From: JAHECQ01 sp963775125
Lineage (GTDB): Bacteria > Actinomycetota > Acidimicrobiia > Acidimicrobiales > SZUA-35
Reading direction: 5' to 3'
Length of the DNA: 64,000 bases
Assembly: GCA_963775125.1 (NCBI GenBank)
Contig: CAVZHQ010000005.1
Span: forward strand, 509,136-573,135
Position numbers and translations under genes: made by a program. The first letter of the stretch is position 1, and each line of letters begins with the position of its first letter. Of this stretch, positions 56,694 to 64,000 are shown piece by piece. The notes beneath the pieces are model-generated. The model did no database searches. It was given only the letters and a program-made list of their open reading frames with translations, and was not told the DNA's origin.

Positions 56694-58289
56694 CCCGGAG
56701 CCGAGCAGTCCCGGGCCACCGAACCCCTGGTCGGTCGTCCTCGAACACGAGCAGCAAGCGAGCCCAAGCGATCGGAAGCGCCGAGGGGCGTGGTACACGC
56801 CGCAGGGACTCGTCGAGCAGCTCGTCCGACTCACCCTCCGCGGGCTGAGCGAGCAGCCGGAATTGGTGCTCGATCCATCGTGTGGCGGCGGGGGATTCCT
56901 GCTCGGAGTGCTCGATCACCTGGTGGCATCGGGCGTCCCGCCAGAGTTGGCTCTGGGTCGTGTCGCCGGCATCGACATCGATGCCTCAGCGATCTCCGCC
57001 GCCCGGCGCGCGCTTCGAGCCTGGTGTCAGGGTCACGGGCTGCCGGGGTCTGCGGCGATGCGAGTGCGGCTTGTCACGGCAGATGCGTTGGACGGCGTGC
57101 CCCGCGCGTGGCCTCGACCTTCCGTGGTCATCGGCAACCCGCCGTTTGCATCGCCGCTACGCGGCGGAAGCTTCCCCGAGAGCGCCCACATCGCCCGACG
57201 GGCCGCGTCCGACCTCCTGGGTCCCTATGCCGATCTCGCTGCACTTCACCTACTGGCCGCTGTCCGCATCTGTCGCCCTGGCGGACGGGTGTGTTTGGTC
57301 CTCCCGCAGTCGTTGTTGGCCGGGCGCGACACGGCCGGTCTCCGTGACTGGTTGGACGACGTGGCACCCCCGTCGGCCCTGTGGATCTCGAGCGTCGACC
57401 AGTTCCGGGCGTCGGTGAACGTCTGGGCGCCGGTGCTTTCGGTGGCGGGGGTGCGAGGCGCGGTACGGGTGAGCGACGCCACCGGTGCACCCGCCGAGGA
57501 TCCCTGTCTGATCGCTCCCGGCCCCTGGTCCGGTTTGGCCGCCGAGGCCTTGGGCATTCCCGATCCGCAGATCGACGGTGCTCGCCTCCCTGCGTTCGGG
57601 TCGTTGACGACAGCGACTGCCGGCTTTCGGGACGAGTACTACGGGATCGCGGCAGCCTGCCGTGAGGCCGACCGGTCGACGGCGACGGCGACGGCGACCT
57701 GCGAATCGTGACCAGTGGATCGCTCGATCCCCTCGTCTGTGCGTGGGGGCGGGAGGAGGTCACCTTGGCCAAGCAGCGCTGGCTCCGTCCGGTGGCCGAC
57801 CGCTCGTCGTTCGAGGGGCCCCTTGGCCGTTGGGTCGAGCAGCAGTGTCGGCCGAAGCTGGTACTCCCCACCCAGTCGAGAGTGTTCGAGCCCGTCATCG
57901 ACACGGCCGGAAACCTCCTGCCCGTCACCCCGGTGCTGTCGATCAACGCGTCGCCTGCGGAGCTTGGACGGCTGGCCGCGGTGCTTCTGGCGCCCCCAGT
58001 CGTGGCTTGGGCGCATCGACGCTGGTTCGGGACGGCGTTGTCTGTCGGAGCCATGAAGCTGGCGGCGCGGGACCTGGCGGTCCTTCCGCTGCCATCCCGG
58101 TCCCGCCGGGGTGCATCGGCGCGATGGGACGAGGCGGGCGCTCTGGCGCTCGCCATCGACCCGTTCACGGTCGACGAGACAGCGACCCACGAGACGCTGC
58201 ACGCCATCGGCCGATTGATGACCGAGGCCTATGGGGCACCGGAGAGCTTGTTCGAGTGGTGGTCGAGCCGGCTGACGGCCCCACGGTAG
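56659..58289 (+). CDS. Orphan N6-adenine DNA methylase-like protein, split by a frameshift
   Basis: First part (to 57711): RRGAWYTPQGLVEQLVRLTL, SAM motif LVLDPSCGGGGFLLGVLDHL, IDIDASAISAARRALRAW and catalytic VVIGNPPFASPLRGGSFPES (NPPF, amino-methyltransferase). Second part (57708-58289) continues the family pattern (VTSGSLDPLVCAWGREEVTL ... LPVTPVLSINASPAELGRLA). Its GTG overlaps the first stop (GTGA), but continuity of the conserved region suggests an indel near 57670 in a GGC-GAC repeat tract. ATG 56659 overlaps the helicase end. No restriction gene nearby. Confidence 0.75.
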
Positions 58290-58380
58290 AAACGGGAAGG
58301 TGGAAGAAGAGCGGCGCGGTCGAAGCGTGGCCGTTGGCACTCATGGCTCGGATCGGAGTCGGTGGGTACGCTGTGTCCCA

Positions 58381-59598
58381 ATGACCGGTCCCGACCAACC
58401 TCGACGCAGCCCCGACCTGCGGAGGCCGGCGTCGAAGCTTCTCCTGCCTGCCAGCGGGGCGTGGAGCGTCGGTGATCCGCCGGCGGCGAAGACGTTCATC
58501 GACGTCGCTGGGGGACGTCCGTTTGCGCTCGAGGGGGGTGGCTCGTTGCCCGAGGTCATCCTTGCGTACGAGACCTGGGGCACCCTCGACGCTGCGGGCT
58601 CGAACGCCATCCTCGTCTGTCACGCGCTGACCGGCGATGCTCATGCATCGGGTTCGAGCGGGCCCGGTCAACCCACCGACGGCTGGTGGAACGACCTCGT
58701 CGGCCCCGGCAAGACCCTCGACACCGACCGGTTCTTCATCGTCTGCGCCAACGTGCTGGGGGGTTGTCAGGGCACAACCGGGCCCTCGAGTCTCAACCCG
58801 GTCGACGGTCGCCCCTACGGCGGCCGATTCCCCGTCGTGACCATTCGGGACATCGTTCGAACCCAGGCGCTGTTGGCTGACGTGCTGCACATCGGGCGCT
58901 GGCTGTCGGTGGTCGGTGGGTCGATGGGCGGCATGCAGGTGCTCGAGTGGGCGGTCATGTTCCCTGATCGGGTGCGCTCGATTGCTGCGCTCGCCACCGC
59001 CGCGTGCGCCAGTCCGTGGCAGATCGGGTGGAGTCAGGCCGGGCGGTTGTCGATCGTCAACGACCCCAAGTGGCAGGGTGGCGATTACTACGAAGCGCCA
59101 GACGGAGAGGGTCCCACCGACGGGCTCATGCTCGCTCGTCGGATTGCTCAGATCCACTATCGCTCGAGTCAGTCCTACCGGGAGCGTTTCGGTCGGTCGG
59201 TCGTCAACCGGCGCGACGCCTTCGGATTTTGGGATCAGTTTCAAATCGAGGGCTACCTCGACTATCACGGTGAGAAACTCGCTCGTCGATTCGACGCCAA
59301 CACCTACCTGATCCTCAACAAGGCCATGGATCTGCACGACGTTGGCCGCGGGCGCGGCGGACTCGCAGCTGCCCTCGCCCGGGTTCGTTGCCCCAGCCTC
59401 GTGGTGTCGATCGACTCCGACATTCTCTACACGCCTCCCGAGCAGGAAGAACTCCGAGCCCATCTCGTGGCCGGCGGGTCCGAGGTGACGTTCGAGACTC
59501 TGGCGTCGGTGCACGGCCACGACGGCTTCCTGATGGAGTTTGCACAGCTCGGGCCCATGCTCGACGCCTTCCTGGCCGAGCAGCTCAAGAACGATTGA
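58381..59598 (+). CDS. metX: Homoserine O-acetyltransferase
   Basis: 405 residues from the ATG at 58381. Alpha/beta hydrolase fold: AILVCHALTGDAHASGSSGP, NVLGGCQGTTGPSSLNP, VVGGSMGGMQVLEWAVMFPD with the nucleophilic Ser, VVSIDSDILYTPPEQEEL with Asp and LASVHGHDGFLMEF with His. Acylates homoserine for methionine biosynthesis; a succinyl donor cannot be excluded by eye. Followed immediately by the DNA glycosylase gene. Confidence 0.92.
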   Translation: MTGPDQPRRSPDLRRPASKLLLPASGAWSVGDPPAAKTFIDVAGGRPFALEGGGSLPEVILAYETWGTLDAAGSNAILVCHALTGDAHASGSSGPGQPTDGWWNDLVGPGKTLDTDRFFIVCANVLGGCQGTTGPSSLNPVDGRPYGGRFPVVTIRDIVRTQALLADVLHIGRWLSVVGGSMGGMQVLEWAVMFPDRVRSIAALATAACASPWQIGWSQAGRLSIVNDPKWQGGDYYEAPDGEGPTDGLMLARRIAQIHYRSSQSYRERFGRSVVNRRDAFGFWDQFQIEGYLDYHGEKLARRFDANTYLILNKAMDLHDVGRGRGGLAAALARVRCPSLVVSIDSDILYTPPEQEELRAHLVAGGSEVTFETLASVHGHDGFLMEFAQLGPMLDAFLAEQLKND

Positions 59599-59599
59599 C

Positions 59600-60382
59600 A
59601 TGCCCGAAGGCGTCGAGATCGAGTTCTATCGGCGAGCAGCCGAGGCAACGGTCGGGCGCAGGATCGTTTCGGTCGACGCACCAGACGCCTGGTTTCTCAA
59701 GGAGGGAACCACCGCCGAGGCGGTCACAGCCGCTTGCGTCGGGCAGACCATCGTCGCCGCTCGCCGGCGCGGCAAGCTGCTGATCCTCGACCTCGACAGC
59801 GGCGAGCGGCTGGGCCTCCGTTTCGGCATGACCGGACGGCTCGTCGTCGACGGCAGCGCTGCAATCGCCTACCTCGAATACTCGACGAAGCGGAACGATC
59901 CGAAGTGGATTCGTTTCGGCCTGGTCTTCTCCGACGGCGGCTATCTCGTCATCAACGACCCGCGCCGGCTCGGCGGGGTGATTCTCGACCCCGAGGAGGA
60001 CGTGCTCGGCCACGACGTCTTCGACATCGACCTCGACACCTTTCGATTGCGTGTTCTCGTCGGTGATGTGGCAGTCAAGGCTCGTCTGCTCGACCAGCGG
60101 CGGGTGTCGGGCGTGGGGAACCTGATCTGTGACGAGACGCTGTGGCGGGCCGGTGTCGACCCGGCTCGGCCCGCAGGGAGCTTGTCCGAGGTCGAGAGCG
60201 AACGGTTGCATTCGACACTGCGGGAGGTGTTGAGCGACTTCCTCGCCGATGGGGGTTCGCACACCGGCCAGTTGCATGCAGCTCGGGTCCGGGGCGGTCG
60301 TTGTCCGCTGGACGGGGAGCCATTGTTGCGGCGCGTGGTCGGGGGGAGAACCACCTACTCGTGTGCCCAGCACCAGCGATGA
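59600..60382 (+). CDS. Fpg/Nei-family DNA glycosylase with altered zinc finger
   Basis: 260 residues. MPEGVEIEFYRRAAEATVGR gives the catalytic Pro2/Glu3 of the family; RRRGKLLILDL holds the conserved Lys; LLDQRRVSGVGNLICDETLW is the H2TH motif. The C-terminal finger reads GGRCPLDGEPLLRR ... TYSCAQHQR: only two Cys remain of the usual four, the others being Asp and His. The start MPEG resembles Nei rather than Fpg (MPEL). Excises oxidised bases. ATG directly follows the metX stop. Confidence 0.85.
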   Translation: MPEGVEIEFYRRAAEATVGRRIVSVDAPDAWFLKEGTTAEAVTAACVGQTIVAARRRGKLLILDLDSGERLGLRFGMTGRLVVDGSAAIAYLEYSTKRNDPKWIRFGLVFSDGGYLVINDPRRLGGVILDPEEDVLGHDVFDIDLDTFRLRVLVGDVAVKARLLDQRRVSGVGNLICDETLWRAGVDPARPAGSLSEVESERLHSTLREVLSDFLADGGSHTGQLHAARVRGGRCPLDGEPLLRRVVGGRTTYSCAQHQR

Positions 60383-60441
60383 CCGGCTAGCGTCGCTTGG
60401 GTAAGTATCGGAGCCTCGGAGGGCGTGATGAAAGGTGTGCG

Positions 60442-60819
60442 TTGAACCCGGTACCGCTGCTCTTCGCCCAACAGGCGGCTGACAACACGGGGCGGACCAT
60501 TCGCCTCATCATCATGGGGTTGCTGGCGGTGGCGATGCTGCTGGCGTTGCTCACGGTCTGGTACTGGCGTCACACCGATCCGCGCCGCCGACTGCGTCCT
60601 GTGGCTGACCCCGTCGGCGTTCAGGAGCAGTCCTATGCGCACGAGGCCCTGGTTCCCGATGCTGGTTCGCCGGTCGCCGGCCCCTCGGCCGGTTCTGGCC
60701 CATTCGCTGCTGCGATCTCCGAGACCGAAGCCGACGAGTGGTTGCGGCTCACGGGTCCTCAGGCATTGCCCCGCACCCAAACCAACTCGACGCATAATCC
60801 AGCAGCCGGTCTACCCTGA
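60442..60819 (+). CDS. Small single-pass membrane protein
   Basis: About 125 residues from the TTG at 60442 (AAAGG seven bases upstream). A single helix (LIIMGLLAVAMLLALLTVWY) is followed by RHTDPRRRLRP and a disordered tail ending TEADEWLRLTGPQAL. No family recognised. The gene is six bases before the next small gene; both may be one transcript. Confidence 0.5.
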   Translation: MNPVPLLFAQQAADNTGRTIRLIIMGLLAVAMLLALLTVWYWRHTDPRRRLRPVADPVGVQEQSYAHEALVPDAGSPVAGPSAGSGPFAAAISETEADEWLRLTGPQALPRTQTNSTHNPAAGLP

Positions 60820-60824
60820 CGCTC

Positions 60825-61046
60825 ATGGCTGACTCGCTCGATATCGATGCCATGGTCGAGAGGTTCCGGGAACGGGCTCACGCCGTGCGCAAGCGTCCGC
60901 TCCCACCGGTCGGTGGGGAAGAGCGACAGCTCTTCATCCGCCAGGCCGAACAGGACTACATGGACTACGCCATCATCGGCGACGCCGAGGCCAGCATCGA
61001 CGATGGCATCCTCACGCTTCGCATCGACCTGAAGCCGAAGCCGTAA
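60825..61046 (+). CDS. Small conserved-type protein of unknown function
   Basis: 73 residues: MADSLDIDAMVERFRERAHA then PPVGGEERQLFIRQAEQDYM and DYAIIGDAEASIDDGILTLR. Predicted soluble, helix then strand. Similar short actinobacterial proteins are common, but I do not recognise a named family. The next feature is tRNA-Gly. Confidence 0.6.
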   Translation: MADSLDIDAMVERFRERAHAVRKRPLPPVGGEERQLFIRQAEQDYMDYAIIGDAEASIDDGILTLRIDLKPKP

Positions 61047-61130
61047 ACGGTCGAGGGTGAAGGGATTTCCGCCCGAGTTCGTGCCCGGCCGGTGGCAATC
61101 GATCGTTGAGGGTTATACTCGTCGATCCAT

Positions 61131-61206
61131 GCGGACGTAGCTCAGCTGGTAGAGCATCACCTTGCCAAGGTGAGGGTCGCGGGTTCGAATCTCGTCGTCC
61201 GCTCCA
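61131..61206 (+). tRNA. tRNA-Gly (anticodon GCC), CCA encoded
   Basis: 76 nt. Acceptor GCGGACG/CGTCCGC, D arm TAGCTCAGCTGGTAGAGCA, anticodon loop TTGCCAA with GCC at 61164-61166, T arm GGGTTCGAATCTC, discriminator T, CCA at 61204-61206. A TATACT -10 box lies at 61114-61119; the -35 is weak. Confidence 0.97.
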
Positions 61207-61210
61207 ATGG

Positions 61211-61234
61211 AACGCCCTGCTTTGCAGGGCGTTT
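61211..61234 (+). terminator. Rho-independent terminator of tRNA-Gly
   Basis: AACGCCCTGC, TTT, GCAGGGCGTTT: a 10-bp stem with a three-base loop and T tail directly after the tRNA. Confidence 0.85.
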
Positions 61235-61540
61235 CATCGGTTTTGGGGTGTGGGTGAGGTGGCGCGAGTTGCCCATCATGCCCATCGGGTTGCCCATCAC
61301 TTTCTGGCTCAGGTTCTTGGGTGGGGCGGGTCGATGCGTGTCGGCCATGACGATGACGGGATCGATTCGCAAGCGTGCGGTTGCCTCTGAGCAATATGGC
61401 GCACTTCGCCGCTCGCGTAGGTGCAGTTGAGGAGCGAAGTCGGCGCCTTGGGTGGCTCGATCATTATCGACTGCTCGACGACCGCGCCTGATCAGACAGG
61501 TTTCCTTGCCTAGCAGGACAGCGGAGGTTATCCTGTCGCC
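61235..61540. other. Gene-poor stretch downstream of tRNA-Gly
   Basis: About 300 bases with no convincing coding frame on either strand. It contains GCCCATC repeated three times within 61270-61300 and, just before the next start, TTGCCT (61506) - 16 bases - TTATCC, a possible promoter giving a nearly leaderless transcript. I looked for a second copy of the tRNA 3' end, as expected for an integrated element, and found none in the window. Confidence 0.4.
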
Positions 61541-61783
61541 ATGGCGACGGAGCTGATCATCCTTCCGACCGCCTACCGCCACGAAATCACCGAAGACCAG
61601 ATCCGCCACGCCCTGGCAAGCGTCATCGACGTGTTCGAAGGCCAGGGCAACATCCCGCTCACCATCATCACCGGGCCCGCCGACAACGAAGGCGAACTCG
61701 TCATCGAGGTCGGCTTCGAAGTCTCAGAGTCCGGCAACCTGGTCGTCTACCACGCCATGGCGGCCCGTCCGAAGTACAGATAA
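61541..61783 (+). CDS. BrnT/DUF4258-like toxin candidate
   Basis: 80 residues: YRHEITEDQIRHALASVIDV, IPLTIITGPADNEGELVIEV and NLVVYHAMAARPKYR. The pattern (H-x-ITEDQI-x-HAL, then a GP-x-D-x-EG strand, ending HAMxAR-x-KY) is that of small RelE/BrnT-like toxins of actinobacteria; the closing HAM-x-AR is typical. A small downstream gene looks like the antitoxin. No biochemical claim beyond family resemblance. Confidence 0.55.
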   Translation: MATELIILPTAYRHEITEDQIRHALASVIDVFEGQGNIPLTIITGPADNEGELVIEVGFEVSESGNLVVYHAMAARPKYR

Positions 61784-61811
61784 CTCGCACTGCCCCAGAG
61801 GGGAGACATCG

Positions 61812-62092
61812 ATGCCACGCTCGACAACCGACATCATCCGACACGCTGAGGAACTCGCCGATCTCGTCGAGTCCGACGACGTAACCCTCGACCGCGCTTC
61901 ACCCGAAGTCACCCGCGTTTACAAGGAGCTCCTCGCCGCGGTAATCAACGCGGCAAGGCCGAAGAAGAAGTCACCCGCGCCGTCGCCAAACTACGCAGCG
62001 CCGGTGCCTCGTGGAACCTGATCGGACCGGCGCTCGGCGTGTCCCGCCAGTCGCCGCGCGAGAAGTACGCACTCGTCGACGACTCCGACTAA
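61812..62092 (+). CDS. Antitoxin-like small protein, one frameshift
   Basis: MPRSTTDIIRHAEELADLVE then SPEVTRVYKELLAAVI; after an indel near 61950 it continues RGKAEEEVTRAVAKLRSAGA, WNLIGPALGVSRQSPREKYA and DDSD to TAA at 62092. The second part resembles a helix-turn-helix (WNLIGPALGVSRQSPREKY). Repaired length ~93 residues. Being 28 bases after the toxin candidate with its own GGGGAGA ribosome site, it fits a two-gene toxin-antitoxin operon with reversed (toxin first) order. Confidence 0.55.
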
Positions 62093-62166
62093 CCCAACCG
62101 AACCACGCCGGGATGTCGCGGGTAGTGGGCGCCGATGTTTGCAGTGGCTCCTGGCCAGCCGCCGAT

Positions 62167-62426
62167 TTACTCTTCGGCTGTTGCGCTCGACACTGCGGCG
62201 AAGAGTTGGTTGAGGTCGAGTTGCACCCGGCGCGGTTGCCGTCTCGGCGTACCACGCGTGACCGGACCGGCGGTTCCTCGTCGTCACCGACAACGAGCCA
62301 GTCGCCTGGTTGCGGATCGAACGTCGGGTCGCTCGCTCGCGGACCATGGCTGATCCAGGTCTCGACAACGAGGTCCGCGCCGACGGCGTTGGCGTCGTAC
62401 CGCAGGTCGTAGGCGTCACCGGTCAT
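62167..62426 (-). CDS. Unknown small protein, one frameshift
   Basis: From the ATG at 62426: MTGDAYDLRYDANAVGADLV, VETWISHGPRASDPTFDPQP, GDWLVVGDDEEPPVRSRVVR RDGNR, then in another frame RVQLDLNQLFAAVSSATAEE and TAA at 62167. The ending and a continuous hydropathy pattern support the repaired reading (~86 residues). The core (GDWLVVGDDEEP ... RVQLDL) looks like a small beta-barrel, but no family is recognised. Confidence 0.5.
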
Positions 62427-62443
62427 GTGCAAAGCGTATCTCG

Positions 62444-62749
62444 CTACGTTGTGCGCCTGTAGGCCGGGTTGTCGATCGGTCCACGGAAGTGTGCTCGCAC
62501 GAGTTTGAACAGCGGCGCTGTCGGAGCGGCGAGCACGACGGTCCAGTGCGGAGCGTCGAGAGTCGGGAGTAGGGGAAAGCCGTCGTCGACGAGTTCGTGG
62601 CCGTCGGCGATGAGCATTCGAGATGGAGCCACGAACGCCGGGCGCTGACGGGCCAGGCGGTGGTAGTCGCCATCGGGAACCTCGAAGACCGAGAAGCCCC
62701 AGAAGCCCCAGTTCCCGTGGCACTGCTCAGCGGACTCGGTGAGGCGTTC
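62444..62749 (-). pseudogene. Unknown gene truncated by the IS element
   Basis: In frame from the IS border (62750) to the stop at 62444: NWGFWGFSVFEVPDGDYHRL, ARQRPAFVAPSRMLIADGHE, LPTLDAPHWTVVLAAPTAPL and HFRGPIDNPAYRRTT. Upstream sequence is replaced by insertion-sequence DNA exactly at its terminal repeat, so the N-terminus is lost. Function unknown. Ends 18 bases before the start of the small gene at 62426, so the two were probably one operon. Confidence 0.6.
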
Positions 62750-62787
62750 TGAGGGGGACCCGTTTGGTGGTCCAGTCGCTATGCGGC
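62750..62787 (+). repeat. IS left terminal inverted repeat
   Basis: TGAGGGGGACCCGTTTGGTG then GTCCAGTCGCTATGCGGC. Shares the block GTGGTCCAGTCG-T-TGCG-C with the right repeat. Confidence 0.8.
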
Positions 62788-63640
62788 TTGGGGTTGGTGG
62801 GTCGTGGTCCACTGTAGGGCGAACTCGGTTGGGGTGAGGTCGCCGTGGGCGGTGTGGGGTCGGTTGGCGTTGTAGTCGAGGCGCCAGTCTTCGATGATCA
62901 CGCGGGCTTCGAGGAGGCTGTCGAAGCGCCACGAGTTGAGCAGCTCGTCGCGGAGTCGGCCGTTGAACGACTCGATCCAGGCGTTCTGCCACGGCGAGCC
63001 GGGATCGATGAACAGCGAGCCGGTGCCGTTGAATCGGCACCAGTCGGCGACGGCGTGGGCGACGAACTCGGGACCGTTGTCGAAGCGCACGTAGACCGGC
63101 GCGCCGCGTTGGGCGGCGAGGCGGTCCAGCACGGCGACGACGCCGTCGGCGTCGATGGAGCGGTCGACCTCGATCGCGAGGGCTTCGCGGGTGAACTCGT
63201 CGATCACGTTCAACATCTTCAGGGTGCGGCCATCGGCGGTGGTGTCGAACTGGAAGTCCATCGCCCAGATCACGTTCGGTCGGATCGGTGACATCGCACC
63301 GACCGCGACACCGATCCCGGTGAGACGCTTGCGTTTGCGGCGTTGCGGCACCCGCAGGCCTTCGTCACGCCACAGCCGCCGGATGCGTCTTGTTGTTGAC
63401 CTTCCAGCCGGCCCGGCGGGCCATCTTGGCGGCCCGTCGCCATCCCCATCGGGGCCGGTCGGTGGAGAACTTGCGCAGCCAGGCACGCAGCTCGGCCTCG
63501 TCGTCGGTGATCGGCGGCGGCGCCAGGCGCATGCGTGGAACGGTGCAACCCGACGACCGTGCAGGCTCGGCGTTCGGACACCCCGAACCGGGCGAGCAGC
63601 ATCGTGACTGCTGCTCGCTTGCGGTTCGGGGTCAGAAGTT
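62779..63640 (-). CDS. IS3-family transposase OrfB (DDE), two frameshifts
   Basis: Integrase-core transposase: KLLTPNRKRAAVTMLLARFG, SERRACTVVGLHRST; after an indel near 63533 LAPPPITDDEAELRAWLRKF and DRPRWGWRRAAKMARRAGWK; after another near 63389 RIRRLWRDEGLRVPQRRKRK and the catalytic core with VIWAMDFQFDTTADG (D1), VYVRFDNGPEFVAHAV (D2) and NAWIESFNGRLRDELLN (E). Expressed as an OrfAB fusion through the slippery site at 63638-63644. As given, the frameshifts would abolish activity. Confidence 0.85.
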
Positions 63641-63919
63641 TCCCGACGCGATCTCCCGCAGCATGTCGTTGTCCAGCTCGGCGTTCGCGACCAGCCGCTT
63701 CAGCCGGGCGTTCTCCGCCTCGAGTTCCTTGAGCCGTTTGGCGTCGTTGGCCTTCATGCCGCCGTACTGGGCGAGCCAGCGATGCCACGTCGACTCGGCG
63801 ATCTCCAGGTGCCGGCACACCTCGTCGAGTTCTTGGCCGGACCCGAGGAGCTTGTTGCCCTCGGCGAGCTTGCGGATGATCTGATCCGGCGTATGCCGCC
63901 GGCGCTTGTTCGATGTCAT
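63632..63919 (-). CDS. IS3-family OrfA
   Basis: 95 residues from the ATG at 63919: RRRHTPDQIIRKLAEGNKLL, HLEIAESTWHRWLAQYGGMK (helix-turn-helix), then a leucine-rich coiled coil ELEAENARLKRLVANAELDN and DMLREIASGNF. Binds the IS ends and provides the N-terminus of the OrfAB fusion. Confidence 0.9.
   Translation of the reverse strand: MTSNKRRRHTPDQIIRKLAEGNKLLGSGQELDEVCRHLEIAESTWHRWLAQYGGMKANDAKRLKELEAENARLKRLVANAELDNDMLREIASGNF
63638..63644 (-). promoter_or_regulatory. Programmed -1 frameshift slippery heptamer
   Basis: GGGAAAC on the minus strand, zero frame G-GGA-AAC, two codons before the orfA TGA (63632-63634). A -1 slip leads directly into orfB (AAA CTT CTG ACC). Confidence 0.8.
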
Positions 63920-63960
63920 GTCGTTGCTGATTCTTCCTGCCCGGAAACCGGGCAACAAGA

Positions 63961-63998
63961 GTCGCACAACGACTGGACCACTACGAGGGCTCACCTCA
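63961..63998 (-). repeat. IS right terminal inverted repeat
   Basis: On the minus strand TGAGGTGAGCCCTCGTAGTG then GTCCAGTCGTTGTGCGAC. Aligns with the left repeat at about 29 of 38 positions. Confidence 0.8.
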
Positions 63999-64000
63999 GT

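Larger units (their letters stand above)
62750..63998 (-). mobile_element. Complete IS3-family insertion sequence (1,249 bp)
   Basis: Bounded by imperfect ~38-bp terminal inverted repeats beginning TGAGG (62750, plus strand) and TGAGG (63998, minus strand), with 5'-TG ... CA-3' ends as in IS3. Contains orfA and orfB with a canonical slippery site between them. Length fits the family. The target-site duplication cannot be verified because the window ends two bases after the right border. Confidence 0.85.

Noticed and set aside
58290..58380. SAM riboswitch before metX
   Set aside because: A CATGAGTGCCAACGG string resembling a SAM-IV start lies on the opposite strand to metX and has no further conserved parts.
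61157..61609. 150-codon minus-strand frame over tRNA-Gly
   Set aside because: Would run through the tRNA and its terminator and shows no protein-like pattern.

Overview
The window is high-G+C chromosomal DNA from an actinobacterium. Support comes from CarD, DUF3039, actinobacterial-type DapD, DapC beside DapE, LexA boxes of the CGAAC-N4-GTTCG type, a MurA with Asp in place of the catalytic Cys, and the gene order miaA-dapF-hflX ... lexA-nrdR-nrdJ, which is also found in Streptomyces and Mycobacterium. A lineage near Acidimicrobiia (Ilumatobacter/Microthrix relatives) is my best guess, by inference only.

Layout. 1-5.5 kb: edge of a Flp pilin locus, a histidine kinase/response regulator pair, and two tandem, badly frameshifted membrane proteins. 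5.2-9 kb: LysR regulator divergent from inositol-phosphate synthase, then a convergent HEPN/MNT toxin-antitoxin pair. 9-15.4 kb: a tightly overlapping operon (hydrolase, miaA, dapF, hflX, dapC, dapE). 15.5-16.6 kb: a CPBP membrane domain fused to half of a LuxR-type response regulator. 16.7-27.7 kb: SOS and deoxynucleotide block (hrpB, lexA, dapD, a LysM protein under three LexA boxes, nrdR, a transglycosylase, a reductase, then nrdJ behind two NrdR boxes and a possible structured RNA). With dapC, dapE and dapF, dapD gives most of the succinylase route to diaminopimelate. 27.7-47.3 kb: mostly housekeeping and transport genes (calcium-type P-ATPase, M20 peptidase, transporters, 5-FTHF cyclo-ligase, enoyl-CoA hydratase, ribokinase, galE, carD, acyl-CoA dehydrogenase, lgt, murA), plus a peroxiredoxin whose catalytic codon is TGA followed by a SECIS-like hairpin. 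47.3-61 kb: phosphotransferase, serine hydrolase, a nucleotidyl-cyclase-like protein, a large GGDEF-EAL-acetyltransferase fusion, a DEAD-box helicase, an orphan N6 methylase, metX, and an Fpg/Nei glycosylase. 61.1-64 kb: tRNA-Gly followed by accessory DNA (toxin-antitoxin-like pair, an interrupted unknown gene, a complete IS3-family element).

Quality caveat. Many conserved genes here carry one or more single-base frameshifts, and two open reading frames look like the ends of different proteins or domains joined after an internal loss. This looks more like a noisy assembly than mass gene decay, and every frameshift below should be read with that in mind. The long genes nrdJ, murA, hflX, fadE and the GGDEF-EAL protein are intact.
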